A DNA stretch of 64,000 bases from Arthrobacter frigidicola (GTDB taxonomy: Bacteria > Actinomycetota > Actinomycetes > Actinomycetales > Micrococcaceae), in the NCBI GenBank assembly GCA_003602285.1, contig QZVU01000002.1, positions 558,001 through 622,000 of the forward strand, in the 5' to 3' direction. The position numbers and the translations under genes are program-made. Each line of letters begins with the position of its first letter. The stretch's first letter is position 1. Of the stretch, positions 16,533 through 24,825 are shown in pieces. The notes beneath the pieces are model-generated. The model did no database searches. It was not told the origin of the DNA and saw only the letters and a program-made list of their open reading frames with translations.

Positions 16533-17390
16533 TTAGAGGGCGGCGGCGGGGACCGAGCGCAGGAACCGCAGTCCGTCCCGGGCCAGGGCGTCCTGTGACT
16601 CCGCAAGCGGGCGCCAGATGGAGGCGGCCGTGGCGATGCTGGCGTTGTCCGCCGTGAAGCTTTCGATGTTCACCGCGCCCCGGTAGCCGATGGCGTCGAG
16701 GGCCGTGAAGATGCCGGTCCAGTCGGTCTGGTCGCCGCCCGGGGCGCCCCGGTCGTTGCCGCAGACCTGCAGGTGCACCAGGTGCTCCCCGGCGGCCCGG
16801 ATGGCGTCCGCCGAGGAGCGCTCCTCAATGCCCAGATGGTAGGTGTCCAGGGCCAGGCCCACGCCCCGGCCGAGCAGCGGCCCGAGCGCCTCCAGCGCCT
16901 GGGCGGTGGTGTTGAGCAGGGAGGTCTCGTACCGGTTGAGGGGTTCGATTCCCAGCACGACGCCGGCATCCAGCGCCTCCTCGGCCAGCGGGGCCAGGTT
17001 TCGGCGCAGCTGGGCGTAGGCATCCCGCCGCGCCGCCTCATCCATCCGCCAGACGCGGCCGGTGGAGGAGTAGAACGGCCCGCACACCGCCCCGGCACCG
17101 ATGTCCCGGGCCAGGGCGATGCACGCGCGGAGGTAGTCCTGGGTCCGGGCAATCGCCGGCTCTTCGGCCAGAACGAGGTCCCGGCCCGGGGCCATCGCCC
17201 CGACCACGAAGGGCTGCAGGCCACCCAGGGCGGCCCGCACCACCTCCGCGGTGAAGTCCCCGGCGTTCTCGAGGGGCAGCTCGACCGCATCGAAGCCCAT
17301 GGCGGCGATGCGGGCAAGCAGCGGAGGCAGGGTGGCGTCGGTGAGCGGGGATTCCCACACCCAGGTGTTGACGCCGATGCTGCGGTGCAT
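16533..17390 (-). CDS. Sugar 3-epimerase-like TIM barrel (tagatose/ribulose 3-epimerase group)
   Basis: 285-residue metal-dependent barrel close in pattern to D-tagatose/L-ribulose 3-epimerases. Metal and substrate residues appear in VLGIEPLNRYETSLLNT (Glu), LALDTYHLGIEE (Asp, His), HLVHLQVCGNDRG and the final VNIESFT (Glu). It begins MHRSIGVNTWVWESPL, typical of the group. 34 bp after the binding protein stop, before the Gfo/MocA gene. Proposed role is C3 epimerisation of an imported ketose or of a keto intermediate. It shares only fold-level similarity with the other barrel in this operon, so the two probably do different steps. Confidence 0.82.
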   Translation of the reverse strand: MHRSIGVNTWVWESPLTDATLPPLLARIAAMGFDAVELPLENAGDFTAEVVRAALGGLQPFVVGAMAPGRDLVLAEEPAIARTQDYLRACIALARDIGAGAVCGPFYSSTGRVWRMDEAARRDAYAQLRRNLAPLAEEALDAGVVLGIEPLNRYETSLLNTTAQALEALGPLLGRGVGLALDTYHLGIEERSSADAIRAAGEHLVHLQVCGNDRGAPGGDQTDWTGIFTALDAIGYRGAVNIESFTADNASIATAASIWRPLAESQDALARDGLRFLRSVPAAAL

Positions 17391-17423
17391 GCTGCCCTGC
17401 CTCCTGAACGTGCTGCCGACCGG

Positions 17424-18659
17424 TTACGGGATCTGGCGTTCCTGCCAGACCTCGGGGTAGCCCGGGAGGTCGGTGCCGCCGAACTTGGCGTAGTGGCCGT
17501 CCGGCATGCCCTCGTTCGAGGCAAGGAAGTCGGCCCGTTCCTCTTCGGGGATGGGGGTCTGCGGGAGCACCCATTCCTTGGGCACTTCCTCACCGGCGAA
17601 GATCTTCTCTACGGCCAGCAGCGGGGTGCGCCACTGGAAGTTGGAGTAGACGGGCGCGAGTCCGGTGAGCCCGGTCTCCTCCCACTTGCGCAGGAAGCTC
17701 ATCTCGTCCTCCCCGGTCATCACCGGGTAGTCCTTGCCGGCGTCCTCGAAGGCTTCGATGGCCGCGACGGCGCCGTCACCGGCGTCCATCCACACGCCCT
17801 GCACGTCGCCGGTCGCCAGCTCATCCGAGATGATCTTCTTGATCTCGGTCGGATCGGCCCCGGTGAAGTAGTCGGTTGCCTCGATGCCGTTCTCCTCGAA
17901 GATCTTCTCCGCCGCCGCCCAGCGCTGCTCGAGCACATCGACGCCGGGGAGGATCCGGAGGGCCACGACCTTGTCGCCCTCCTCGAGGTTGTCGATCAGG
18001 AATTCAGCGGTGTCGATGCCCCAGGCGAAACCGCCGATCGGGTGGATGAAGGTGGTGGCACAGTCGGTCTCGACGCCGCGGTCGAAGACGATCACGGGCT
18101 TCCCGGTCTCACAGGCCCGCTCGACGGCCGGAGTCATCGCAGCGGTGGAGTTGGGCGAGATAATGAACGCGTCGCAGTCGCCCTCGGCGATGAAGTAGTC
18201 GATGTCGGCGATCTGGGTGTTGTCGTCGTCCTGCGCGTCCCGGGTCTCCATCTCGGAGATCACGCCCTGCTCCACGAGCACCTCGAGCTGCTGGTTCATG
18301 GTGATCCAGCCGGTCTGGCGCCACGGGTTGGAGATCGACGCGTTGGCGAAGCACACCTTCTTGGCGCCCTCGGACGCGAACTCGGAGGTGTCGGTCATCT
18401 CCCCCTCGAGGTACTGGAGCCACGGCTGCTCCGGGTCGCCGGTGAAGCTGGCCGAGCGCTGCTCGGACTGCTCATCGAACGCCGCCTGGTCGAACCACTC
18501 GTCGCCGCCCTCCTCGGCCGGGGTGGCCGCCGCCTCCCCGCCTTCGGTCTCGGCGGCCGGCGGGTTCTCGATGGATGGATCGGTGGTGCACGCGGTCAGG
18601 GCGAGCAACGCTGCCGCTGCGACCGCCGTGACCTTTGATTGGATGCTTCGGCGCATCAT
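17424..18659 (-). CDS. Sugar ABC transporter substrate-binding lipoprotein (RbsB/class I)
   Basis: Extracytoplasmic binding protein of module 2, 411 residues. Signal peptide with lipobox ALTAC (lipid Cys about 24), then an unusually acidic, Ala/Pro-rich linker of roughly 40 residues before the ligand domain. Class I binding-protein features: KKVCFANASISNPWRQTG, DCDAFIISPNS, GKPVIVFDRGV and GVWMDAGDGAVAAIEAF. The ATG at 18659 overlaps the stop of the upstream permease (ATGA), which decides the start over the much longer open frame. A second ATG follows immediately. Here the binding protein comes after the membrane subunits, unlike module 1. Confidence 0.87.
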   Translation of the reverse strand: MMRRSIQSKVTAVAAAALLALTACTTDPSIENPPAAETEGGEAAATPAEEGGDEWFDQAAFDEQSEQRSASFTGDPEQPWLQYLEGEMTDTSEFASEGAKKVCFANASISNPWRQTGWITMNQQLEVLVEQGVISEMETRDAQDDDNTQIADIDYFIAEGDCDAFIISPNSTAAMTPAVERACETGKPVIVFDRGVETDCATTFIHPIGGFAWGIDTAEFLIDNLEEGDKVVALRILPGVDVLEQRWAAAEKIFEENGIEATDYFTGADPTEIKKIISDELATGDVQGVWMDAGDGAVAAIEAFEDAGKDYPVMTGEDEMSFLRKWEETGLTGLAPVYSNFQWRTPLLAVEKIFAGEEVPKEWVLPQTPIPEEERADFLASNEGMPDGHYAKFGGTDLPGYPEVWQERQIP

Positions 18660-19753
18660 TTTCCTCCCTCGTTGGTGCCCACTGCGGGCGGCTGTGCAAT
18701 TGGTGTCTGCTTGTCGTGGGTGGCGCTGGACGCCCCGCGCCGGCGGCGCTCCCAGGTGCGAGCGCCGGCCGCGACTGCGGCGACGATAATGACGCCCTGC
18801 ACGGTGTCGCGCCAGGTCGATGCGACGCCGGCGAAGTTCAGCAGCGTGAAGAGCATCTCCAGGGCGAAGGCCCCTGCGGCGGCGGAGAGCACCCAGCCGC
18901 GGCCGCCGCCCAGCACCACCCCGCCGAGGACGACGGCGGTGATGGCCGTGAACTCGTAGCCGCGCCCCACCGAGGGGTGCACCCCGGCGTAGCCGACCAG
19001 GATGATGCCGGCGACCGTGGCGGCGAGCGAGGAGAGGATGAAGGCGCGGGTGCGGATCCACCACACGCGGGCCCCGGTCAGGGCCGCGGCGCGGGCGTTG
19101 TCGCCGACGGCGACCAGGGTGCGCCCGTAGGGCCGGCGCATCAGCCAGAAGGCCCCGCCGGCGATGGCCAGGAGGATCAGCACCGGGTAGGGCAGGATCT
19201 CGAGCACCGGAATGTTCTCGATGCCGCCGCGGCCGATCTGGCGGAAGGTGTCTGCGGGGTTCCCGGTGGCGGCGCCGCCGGTCCAGTAGAGCACCAGGCC
19301 CAGCAGGGCGAGCATCATGCCGAGGGTGACGATGAAGCTTGGAATCTTCAGCAGCGTCGTCACGAGGCCGTTGATCAGGCCGATGAGCGCGCCGAAGACC
19401 AGCATCAGGAGCAGCACGGGAAGGACCTTCGCGTCGTCCTGGCCGATGAGGTTCCCGGCGATGATGACCTGGGCCGTCACCACCGATCCCATGGAGAGGT
19501 CGAATTCCCCCGAGACGATGACGAAGTACTGCCCGATCGCGGCGATCGCGATCGGTGCGGTGCGGCCGATGAAGCGGATCAGGGAGCCGGGCTCGCCGAA
19601 GGAGGGGTTGACGACGATGACGGCGGCGAGCAGGGCCAGCAGCAGGAGAAACACCGCCCCTCCGGGGGTGCGCATTCCGCGCAGCAGGCGGTCCTTCCGG
19701 GGTGAGCGGTCACGCCGCAGTTCGGCCTTCCGGTCCGGGGCGAGGGTGCTCAT
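18656..19753 (-). CDS. Sugar ABC transporter permease 2 (RbsC type)
   Basis: 365 residues with about 8-10 membrane segments after a basic, charged N-terminal 40 residues. Family hallmark GQYFVIVSGEFDLSMGSVVT and the later GYEFTAITAVVLGGVVLGGG. Its ATG overlaps the preceding permease stop and its TGA overlaps the binding-protein ATG, both by 4 nt. Together with the other permease it forms the heterodimeric channel. Confidence 0.87.
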   Translation of the reverse strand: MSTLAPDRKAELRRDRSPRKDRLLRGMRTPGGAVFLLLLALLAAVIVVNPSFGEPGSLIRFIGRTAPIAIAAIGQYFVIVSGEFDLSMGSVVTAQVIIAGNLIGQDDAKVLPVLLLMLVFGALIGLINGLVTTLLKIPSFIVTLGMMLALLGLVLYWTGGAATGNPADTFRQIGRGGIENIPVLEILPYPVLILLAIAGGAFWLMRRPYGRTLVAVGDNARAAALTGARVWWIRTRAFILSSLAATVAGIILVGYAGVHPSVGRGYEFTAITAVVLGGVVLGGGRGWVLSAAAGAFALEMLFTLLNFAGVASTWRDTVQGVIIVAAVAAGARTWERRRRGASSATHDKQTPIAQPPAVGTNEGGK

Positions 19754-20766
19754 GCGCCGACCTCCTGCCGGGTCGACACGGTTTCCTGCGGGGTGTCGTC
19801 GAAGCGGGCGGTCCGGCTGACCACCCGGCGTCCGGCGTAGACCGCCACGGCGGCGACGATGACGATGCCGCGCACCACATCCTTGAGGAAGGGGTTGATC
19901 TGCAGAACGCTCATGATGTTGTCGATCATCGCGAAGATCAGGACGCCTCCAAGGGTTCCCACGAGTGATCCTTTCCCACCGGCCAGCAGGGTGCCGCCGA
20001 GGACGACGGCGGCGATGGAGAGCAGGTCGTAGCCGCCCTGGCTGCCGATGGTGGGGCTGCCGACCCCGAGCCGCGCGGCCAGCAGCAGTCCCGCCATGCC
20101 GGCCAGGACGGAGCAGATGATGTGGGCGGCGATGATGGGGGTGCTGGTGCGGATGCCCGACATGCGGGCCACGTTGATGTCGCCCCCCACGGCGTACATC
20201 GAGTGTCCGAGCCGGGTGCGGTCGAGCACCAGCAGGACGACGGCGGCGCAGGCGAGCATGATCAGGGTGGAGATGGGCACCGGTCCGAGGCCGGTGGCGC
20301 CCACCAACCGGAAGGACAGCGGGGCCTGCCCGGAGCTGCCCTTGTAGTTGGTGGCAAGGTAGCCGCTGATGATCAGCCCCGAGCCCAGGGTGGCGATGAA
20401 GCCGTGGACCTTCAGCCCGGACACCACGAGCCCGTTGATCAGACCGATGACCGCGGCCACCGCCAGGGCCACGAGGACGCCGGGGAGGATATTGGCCGGC
20501 TGGTTGGCCATGATCCCCGCCGCGAGCAGGCTGCTCAGGCTCACCACGTAGGGCACGGAGAGATCCAGGCTTCCCACGAGGATCACCAGGGTCTGGCCGA
20601 TGGCGATGAAGCCCAGGACGCTGGTGCCGGTGAGGATCGAGGAGACGTTGCCGGCGCTGAAGAAGCTGCGCCCTGCGGTGGCCACGAGGATGGTGCCGGC
20701 GATGATGGTCAGCAGCACCACGAGGTAGACGATGTGGGTCGAGGTGAGCCGGGAGGTGATTTTCAT
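19750..20766 (-). CDS. Sugar ABC transporter permease 1 (RbsC type)
   Basis: 338 residues, hydrophobic throughout. Contains GQTLVILVGSLDLSVPYVVSL and GYDLLSIAAVVLGGTLLAGG, the two loops characteristic of ribose-class permeases. The open frame continues upstream into the ATPase gene, but the ATG at 20766 overlaps the ATPase stop by 4 nt and starts right before the first membrane helix, so it is taken as the start. Confidence 0.87.
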   Translation of the reverse strand: MKITSRLTSTHIVYLVVLLTIIAGTILVATAGRSFFSAGNVSSILTGTSVLGFIAIGQTLVILVGSLDLSVPYVVSLSSLLAAGIMANQPANILPGVLVALAVAAVIGLINGLVVSGLKVHGFIATLGSGLIISGYLATNYKGSSGQAPLSFRLVGATGLGPVPISTLIMLACAAVVLLVLDRTRLGHSMYAVGGDINVARMSGIRTSTPIIAAHIICSVLAGMAGLLLAARLGVGSPTIGSQGGYDLLSIAAVVLGGTLLAGGKGSLVGTLGGVLIFAMIDNIMSVLQINPFLKDVVRGIVIVAAVAVYAGRRVVSRTARFDDTPQETVSTRQEVGA

Positions 20767-22271
20767 GGAAGTGCCGTTTCGTTTCGGGCCCCGGTGGCCA
20801 GCTGGAGGACCTGTTCTTCGCTTGCACCCGCCGGCAGCCCGCCGGCGATCCTGCCGTCGCGCATCACCACGATGCGGCTGCTCATGCCCAGCAGTTCGGG
20901 CAGTTCGCTGGAGACCATGAGCAGCGCCCTGCCCTCGGCGGCGAGGGCCCGCATGAGGTTGTAGACGGCGAGCTTGGCCCCGACGTCGATGCCGCGGGTC
21001 GGCTCGTCGAGCAGGACCACCAGCGGGTCGATGGCCAGCCACTTGGCCAGCACCACCTTCTGCTGGTTGCCGCCCGAGAGGTACTGCACCTCCTGGTCCA
21101 GGTCCCGCGCAATGACCTCGAGGGAGGACAGGATGCCGGGGGTGGCCGCGCGCGCCTCGGGGGTGCGCCGCGGAAAGACAGAGCGGATGACGCCCAGGGC
21201 GTTGTTGAGGATTGACTGGTTCAGGCTCAGCCCCTGCGCCTTGCGGTCTTCGGTGATCAGGGCGATGCGCCGCCGAATGGCCTCGCGCGGGGAGGTGGCG
21301 GTGAAGGGCTGGCCGTCCAGCTCCACCCGGCCGCGGGTGAAGGGCGCTGCCCCGAAGATTGCCTCGACCAGCTCGGTGCGCCCCGAGCCCTGCAGCCCGG
21401 CCACCCCGACGATTTCGCCGGCCCGCAGGTCGAGGTCGATGGCATCGAGCTGGTGGTTGCCGCCTCCCTCGATGCTCAGCAGGATCCGTCCCGCGGTGGT
21501 GCCGGGGTGTTCCTCCGGGTAGTAGGCCGAAATGGGGCGGCCGACCATCATGCGCACGAGGGCGGCATCGTTGAGTTCGGCGGCCGACTGGGTGCCGACG
21601 ATCCGCCCGTCCTTGAGCACCGTGATGGTGTCGCAGAGATCGAAGATCTCCTTGAGCCGGTGGGAGACATAGAGGATGGCCGTTCCGCGTTCCTTCAGCC
21701 GGCGCACGATGGCGTAGAGGAGTTCGACCTCCGCGCCGGCGAGGGCGGCGGTGGGTTCGTCCATGGAGATGATGCGGGCGTCGTAGCTGACGGCCTTGGC
21801 GATCTCGACGATCTGCTGCTGGGCCACCGACAGGGAGCTGACCGCCGCGGTGGGCCGGATGTTGCCGATGCCGAGCTGGTCGAGCAGCTCGGCCGTCCGA
21901 AGGTTCATCGCCTTGGTGTCGACGAGGAGGCCCCGGCGCGGCTCCCGGCCCAGGTAGATGTTCTCCGCCACGGTGCGGTCGGGAAGCAGGTTGAACTCCT
22001 GGAACACCGTGGACAGGCCCGCGAGGTGGGCCTGGGTGGGGTGGTGGAACTCCACCGGCTCCCCGTCGATCTCGACCGTTCCGGCGTCGCGCTGGTAGAC
22101 CCCGGCGAGCAGTTTCATCAGCGTCGACTTGCCGGCCCCGTTCTCGCCGACGAGGCCGTGGACTTCCCCGGCGCGCAGCTCGAGGCCCACCTCCTGGAGC
22201 ACAGGCACCCCGAAGAAGGCCTTGGAGAGGCCGGTCACGCGGAGTACCGGATGCTGGACGTTCCCGTTCAT
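20763..22271 (-). CDS. Sugar ABC transporter ATP-binding protein, two-domain RbsA type
   Basis: 502 residues, standard RbsA length, with two ABC domains. Domain 1: Walker A GENGAGKST, Walker B region ISMDEPTAAL, signature LSVAQQQIVEIAKA. Domain 2: degenerate Walker A GLQGSGRTE, signature LSGGNQQKV, and VLLDEPTRGIDVG. It is the first gene of the module 2 operon. No ribosome binding site precedes the ATG at 22271; the bases directly before it are GTGATTCC, which suggests a leaderless message. A perfect Crp-type site begins 9 bp upstream, overlapping the presumed promoter. Confidence 0.92.
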   Translation of the reverse strand: MNGNVQHPVLRVTGLSKAFFGVPVLQEVGLELRAGEVHGLVGENGAGKSTLMKLLAGVYQRDAGTVEIDGEPVEFHHPTQAHLAGLSTVFQEFNLLPDRTVAENIYLGREPRRGLLVDTKAMNLRTAELLDQLGIGNIRPTAAVSSLSVAQQQIVEIAKAVSYDARIISMDEPTAALAGAEVELLYAIVRRLKERGTAILYVSHRLKEIFDLCDTITVLKDGRIVGTQSAAELNDAALVRMMVGRPISAYYPEEHPGTTAGRILLSIEGGGNHQLDAIDLDLRAGEIVGVAGLQGSGRTELVEAIFGAAPFTRGRVELDGQPFTATSPREAIRRRIALITEDRKAQGLSLNQSILNNALGVIRSVFPRRTPEARAATPGILSSLEVIARDLDQEVQYLSGGNQQKVVLAKWLAIDPLVVLLDEPTRGIDVGAKLAVYNLMRALAAEGRALLMVSSELPELLGMSSRIVVMRDGRIAGGLPAGASEEQVLQLATGARNETALP

Positions 22272-22279
22272 GGAATCAC

Positions 22280-22295
22280 TGTGACAGAGCTCACA
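22280..22295. promoter_or_regulatory. Crp/GlxR-type site TGTGACAGAGCTCACA
   Basis: An exact TGTGA-N6-TCACA match, the consensus of cAMP-receptor proteins including actinobacterial GlxR. On the minus strand it overlaps the spacer and the -10-like CACAGT (22283-22278) of a possible leaderless promoter with TCGACA at 22306-22301 as -35. In that position bound regulator would repress the operon; from the side of the divergent regulator gene it lies about 90 bp upstream and could activate. Confidence 0.6.
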
Positions 22296-22373
22296 ACTTC
22301 TGTCGATACTCGTTCAAAAGTCGCGCACTACTTGCTCGATACCTGCTGAAGTGACTAGCGAAAGTGGGCGTGC

Positions 22374-22379
22374 TTTACT
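22374..22379 (+). promoter_or_regulatory. Weak -10-like hexamer TTTACT before the ROK gene
   Basis: TTTACT followed by six bases and GTG 22386. The second base departs from the TANNNT pattern, so this is a weak case of a leaderless start. Direct repeats TCGATAC at 22303-22309 and 22336-22342, 33 bp apart, could be contact points for the ROK regulator; this is only a suggestion. Confidence 0.25.
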
Positions 22380-22385
22380 GAAGCC

Positions 22386-23603
22386 GTGTCATCTTTTCCA
22401 GCGCTCCCATGGACGGGAGCCCGCCCCTCGACGGTTCCGGCACCGGGGGCGAGCGAAGTGTTCCAGCTGCTCCGGGACGGGCAGCCGCGCACCCGGGCCG
22501 AACTGGCGCAGCTGACCGGCCTCGCCCGCTCCACCGTCGCCTCGCGCGTTGACACCCTGATCCGGCTCGGACTCGTCGCCCCGTACGGGGGTGCTGCCTC
22601 CACCGGCGGCCGTCCGCCGTCATTGTTTGCCCTCAACCCTGGAGCGCGCGTGGTGATCGGCGCCGACCTCGGTGCCACCCACGCCCGGGTGATCCTCAGC
22701 GACCTCTCCGGCGCCGAGCTCGAAAGCGACTCGGCGGAACTCCCGATCACCGACGGGCCGGAGCGCGTCCTGGGCTGGCTCGCGGAGACCATCGGGGCCC
22801 TCCTCACGCGCGCCGGCCGCAGCGTGGCTGAGCTCGCCGCCATCGGCATCGGGCTCCCGGGGCCGGTCGAGCACGAGACGGGCCGGCCCATGAACCCGCC
22901 GATCATGCCGGGCTGGGACCGCATCGATGTCCCCGCCCTCGTGCAGCGGAGCTATTCCGTTCCGGTGCTCGTGGACAACGACGTGAACATCATGGCCCTG
23001 GGGGAGCAGCGGTTCCACTGGCCCGACATCACCGAGTTCATGTTCATCAAGGTGGCCACCGGGATCGGGGCGGGCATTATTTCAAGCGGCTCCCTACAGC
23101 GTGGAGCCCAGGGCACGGCCGGGGACCTCGGCCACGTCCGGGTGCCCCGCGGCGGGGAGGTCTGGTGCCGCTGCGGCAATACCGGCTGCCTGGAGGCACT
23201 GGCCGGCTGGCCCGCGCTCGCCGCGGCCCTCAACGCCGAGACCGGGCTGACGCTCTCCTCCAGCGCGGACGTCATCCGGCTGGTCCGGTCCGGGGACAGC
23301 ACCGCCATCCAGGTGATCCGGCAGGCCGGCCGGGACATCGGGGACGTCCTGGCGACCTGCGTGAACCTGACCAACCCCTCGGTCATCGTCATCGGCGGCA
23401 GCCTCGCGCAGGCAGGGGAGCACCTGCTGGCTGGAATCCGGGAGGTGGTGTACCGGAGGTCCCTGCCGCTGGCCACCGAACACCTGAGGGTGGTGCCCTC
23501 CATCGCCGGCCAGCGCGCCGGTGTGCTCGGTGCCGCGGTCATGGCGATCGCCCACGTCCTCTCGCCGGAAGCCATCGAGGCGGCCAGCGCCGCCCTCACC
23601 TGA
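22386..23603 (+). CDS. ROK-family transcriptional regulator of module 2
   Basis: 405 residues: N-terminal winged helix-turn-helix (FQLLRDGQPRTRAELAQLTGLARSTV... around residues 25-65) joined to a ROK (sugar kinase-like) domain. Signature pieces are VIGADLGATHARV, GIGLPGPVEHETGRP, VLVDNDVNIMALGE, GIGAGIISSG and the zinc-binding cluster WCRCGNTGCLEALAG. Divergent from the module 2 operon across 114 bp, so it almost surely controls it, most likely as a repressor released by the transported sugar or its product. Its paralogue at 47509-48723 has the same layout next to module 3. GTG start without a Shine-Dalgarno sequence. Confidence 0.88.
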   Translation: MSSFPALPWTGARPSTVPAPGASEVFQLLRDGQPRTRAELAQLTGLARSTVASRVDTLIRLGLVAPYGGAASTGGRPPSLFALNPGARVVIGADLGATHARVILSDLSGAELESDSAELPITDGPERVLGWLAETIGALLTRAGRSVAELAAIGIGLPGPVEHETGRPMNPPIMPGWDRIDVPALVQRSYSVPVLVDNDVNIMALGEQRFHWPDITEFMFIKVATGIGAGIISSGSLQRGAQGTAGDLGHVRVPRGGEVWCRCGNTGCLEALAGWPALAAALNAETGLTLSSSADVIRLVRSGDSTAIQVIRQAGRDIGDVLATCVNLTNPSVIVIGGSLAQAGEHLLAGIREVVYRRSLPLATEHLRVVPSIAGQRAGVLGAAVMAIAHVLSPEAIEAASAALT

Positions 23604-23706
23604 GCCGTTCCGCGGGAAAAGGGGTGCCGTTATCGGCCGCCGTTTGGTGCAATTGAACTGTTGATGGGGAATCGTGCGATGGGGATCGAAGCGGGAGGAA
23701 AAGCCT

Positions 23707-24825
23707 ATGCATCAGCCCAGGGTCCTAGCCCTCATCCTGGCCGGAGGCGCCGGCGGCCGGCTGGGTGTCCTGACGGACCACCGGGCCAAACCGGTGCTTC
23801 CCGTCGGCGGCACCTACCGGATGATCGACATTCCCCTGTCGAACCTCTATCACAGCGGATATGCCGACGTGTGGATCGTCGAGCAGTACCAGCCCAAATC
23901 GATCAACGACCACCTGGCCAGCGGCCGGCCCTGGGACCTCGACCGGACCAACGGGGGCCTGCGGGTGCTGCCGCCCTTCCAGGGCAAAGACGGCGAGGGA
24001 TTCGCCGAAGGCAACGCCGATGGGATCTACCGGCAGGCGGACTTCATCCGCGAGTACGCCCCGGACCTCGTGCTGGTCCTCAGCGCCGATCACCTCTACC
24101 AGCTGGATTACCGGGAGGTGGTGCAGACCCACCTCGACTCGGGGGCGGTGCTGACCATGGTCACCACCCGCTTCGACGGGGACGCCTCCCAGCACGGCGT
24201 GGTCGAAGTGGAGGACGGACTGGTCACCGGGTTCCAGTACAAGCCGGATCAGCCCGCGACGGACCTCGTCGCAGCCGAGATCTTCCTCTACGACGCCTCG
24301 ACGCTCCTTGACACCCTGGCGATGCTGCAGGAGACGGAGGGGGAGTTGAAGGACTACGGCCACCAGCTGGTTCCCCACCTGGTGAAGAATGCCAAGGTTG
24401 CCGAGCACCGGCTCGAGGGTTACTGGCGGGACCTCGGGCGGCCCGAGAACTACCACCGCGCCCATATGGACCTGCTCGAAGGCAAGGGCCTTGACTTCGA
24501 TGACCCGAAATGGCCCATGCTCACCGGGGCTCCGCGCAGGATGCCGGCCTTCGTGGCCGCGGGCGCACGCGTCGAGAATTCACTGTTGTCCCCCGGATCC
24601 ACGGTGCGCGGCCACGTCTACGGCAGCGTCATCGGCCCGGATACCGTGGTCGAGTCCGGCGCCGTGGTCCGGGATTCGGTGCTGCTCGAGGGTGTCACGG
24701 TCGCCGCGGGGGCGGAGGTCACCCGGGCCATCGTCGACGCCGGTGCCTCCATCGAGGCGGGCCGCAGGATCAACGGCACCGACGACGTCATCACCGTCGA
24801 TGGGGCGGGGCAGGAACACCCCTGA
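23707..24825 (+). CDS. Glucose-1-phosphate adenylyltransferase-like sugar nucleotidyltransferase
   Basis: GlgC-type enzyme making a nucleotide sugar (ADP-glucose in glycogen synthesis), 372 residues, shorter than the roughly 400-430 of usual GlgC. N-terminal nucleotidyltransferase fold begins ALILAGGAGGRLGVLTDHRAKPVLPVGG, then RMIDIPLSNL, GNADGIYRQADFI and LSADHLYQLDY, all GlgC-like. EGYWRDLGRPENYHRAHMDLL and a left-handed beta-helix (SVIGPDTVVESGAVVRDSVLL) follow. ATG at 23707 with GGAGG upstream is preferred over a GTG-like start 33 nt earlier. No other glycogen gene is near. The last 35 bp overlap the convergent EamA gene. Confidence 0.8.
   Translation: MHQPRVLALILAGGAGGRLGVLTDHRAKPVLPVGGTYRMIDIPLSNLYHSGYADVWIVEQYQPKSINDHLASGRPWDLDRTNGGLRVLPPFQGKDGEGFAEGNADGIYRQADFIREYAPDLVLVLSADHLYQLDYREVVQTHLDSGAVLTMVTTRFDGDASQHGVVEVEDGLVTGFQYKPDQPATDLVAAEIFLYDASTLLDTLAMLQETEGELKDYGHQLVPHLVKNAKVAEHRLEGYWRDLGRPENYHRAHMDLLEGKGLDFDDPKWPMLTGAPRRMPAFVAAGARVENSLLSPGSTVRGHVYGSVIGPDTVVESGAVVRDSVLLEGVTVAAGAEVTRAIVDAGASIEAGRRINGTDDVITVDGAGQEHP

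Noticed and set aside
18656-20827. A 723-codon frame that could suggest a fused transporter protein
   Set aside because: Only the last 365 codons are the real permease; the earlier part is an out-of-frame reading of the upstream permease, which has its own coupled start and stop.
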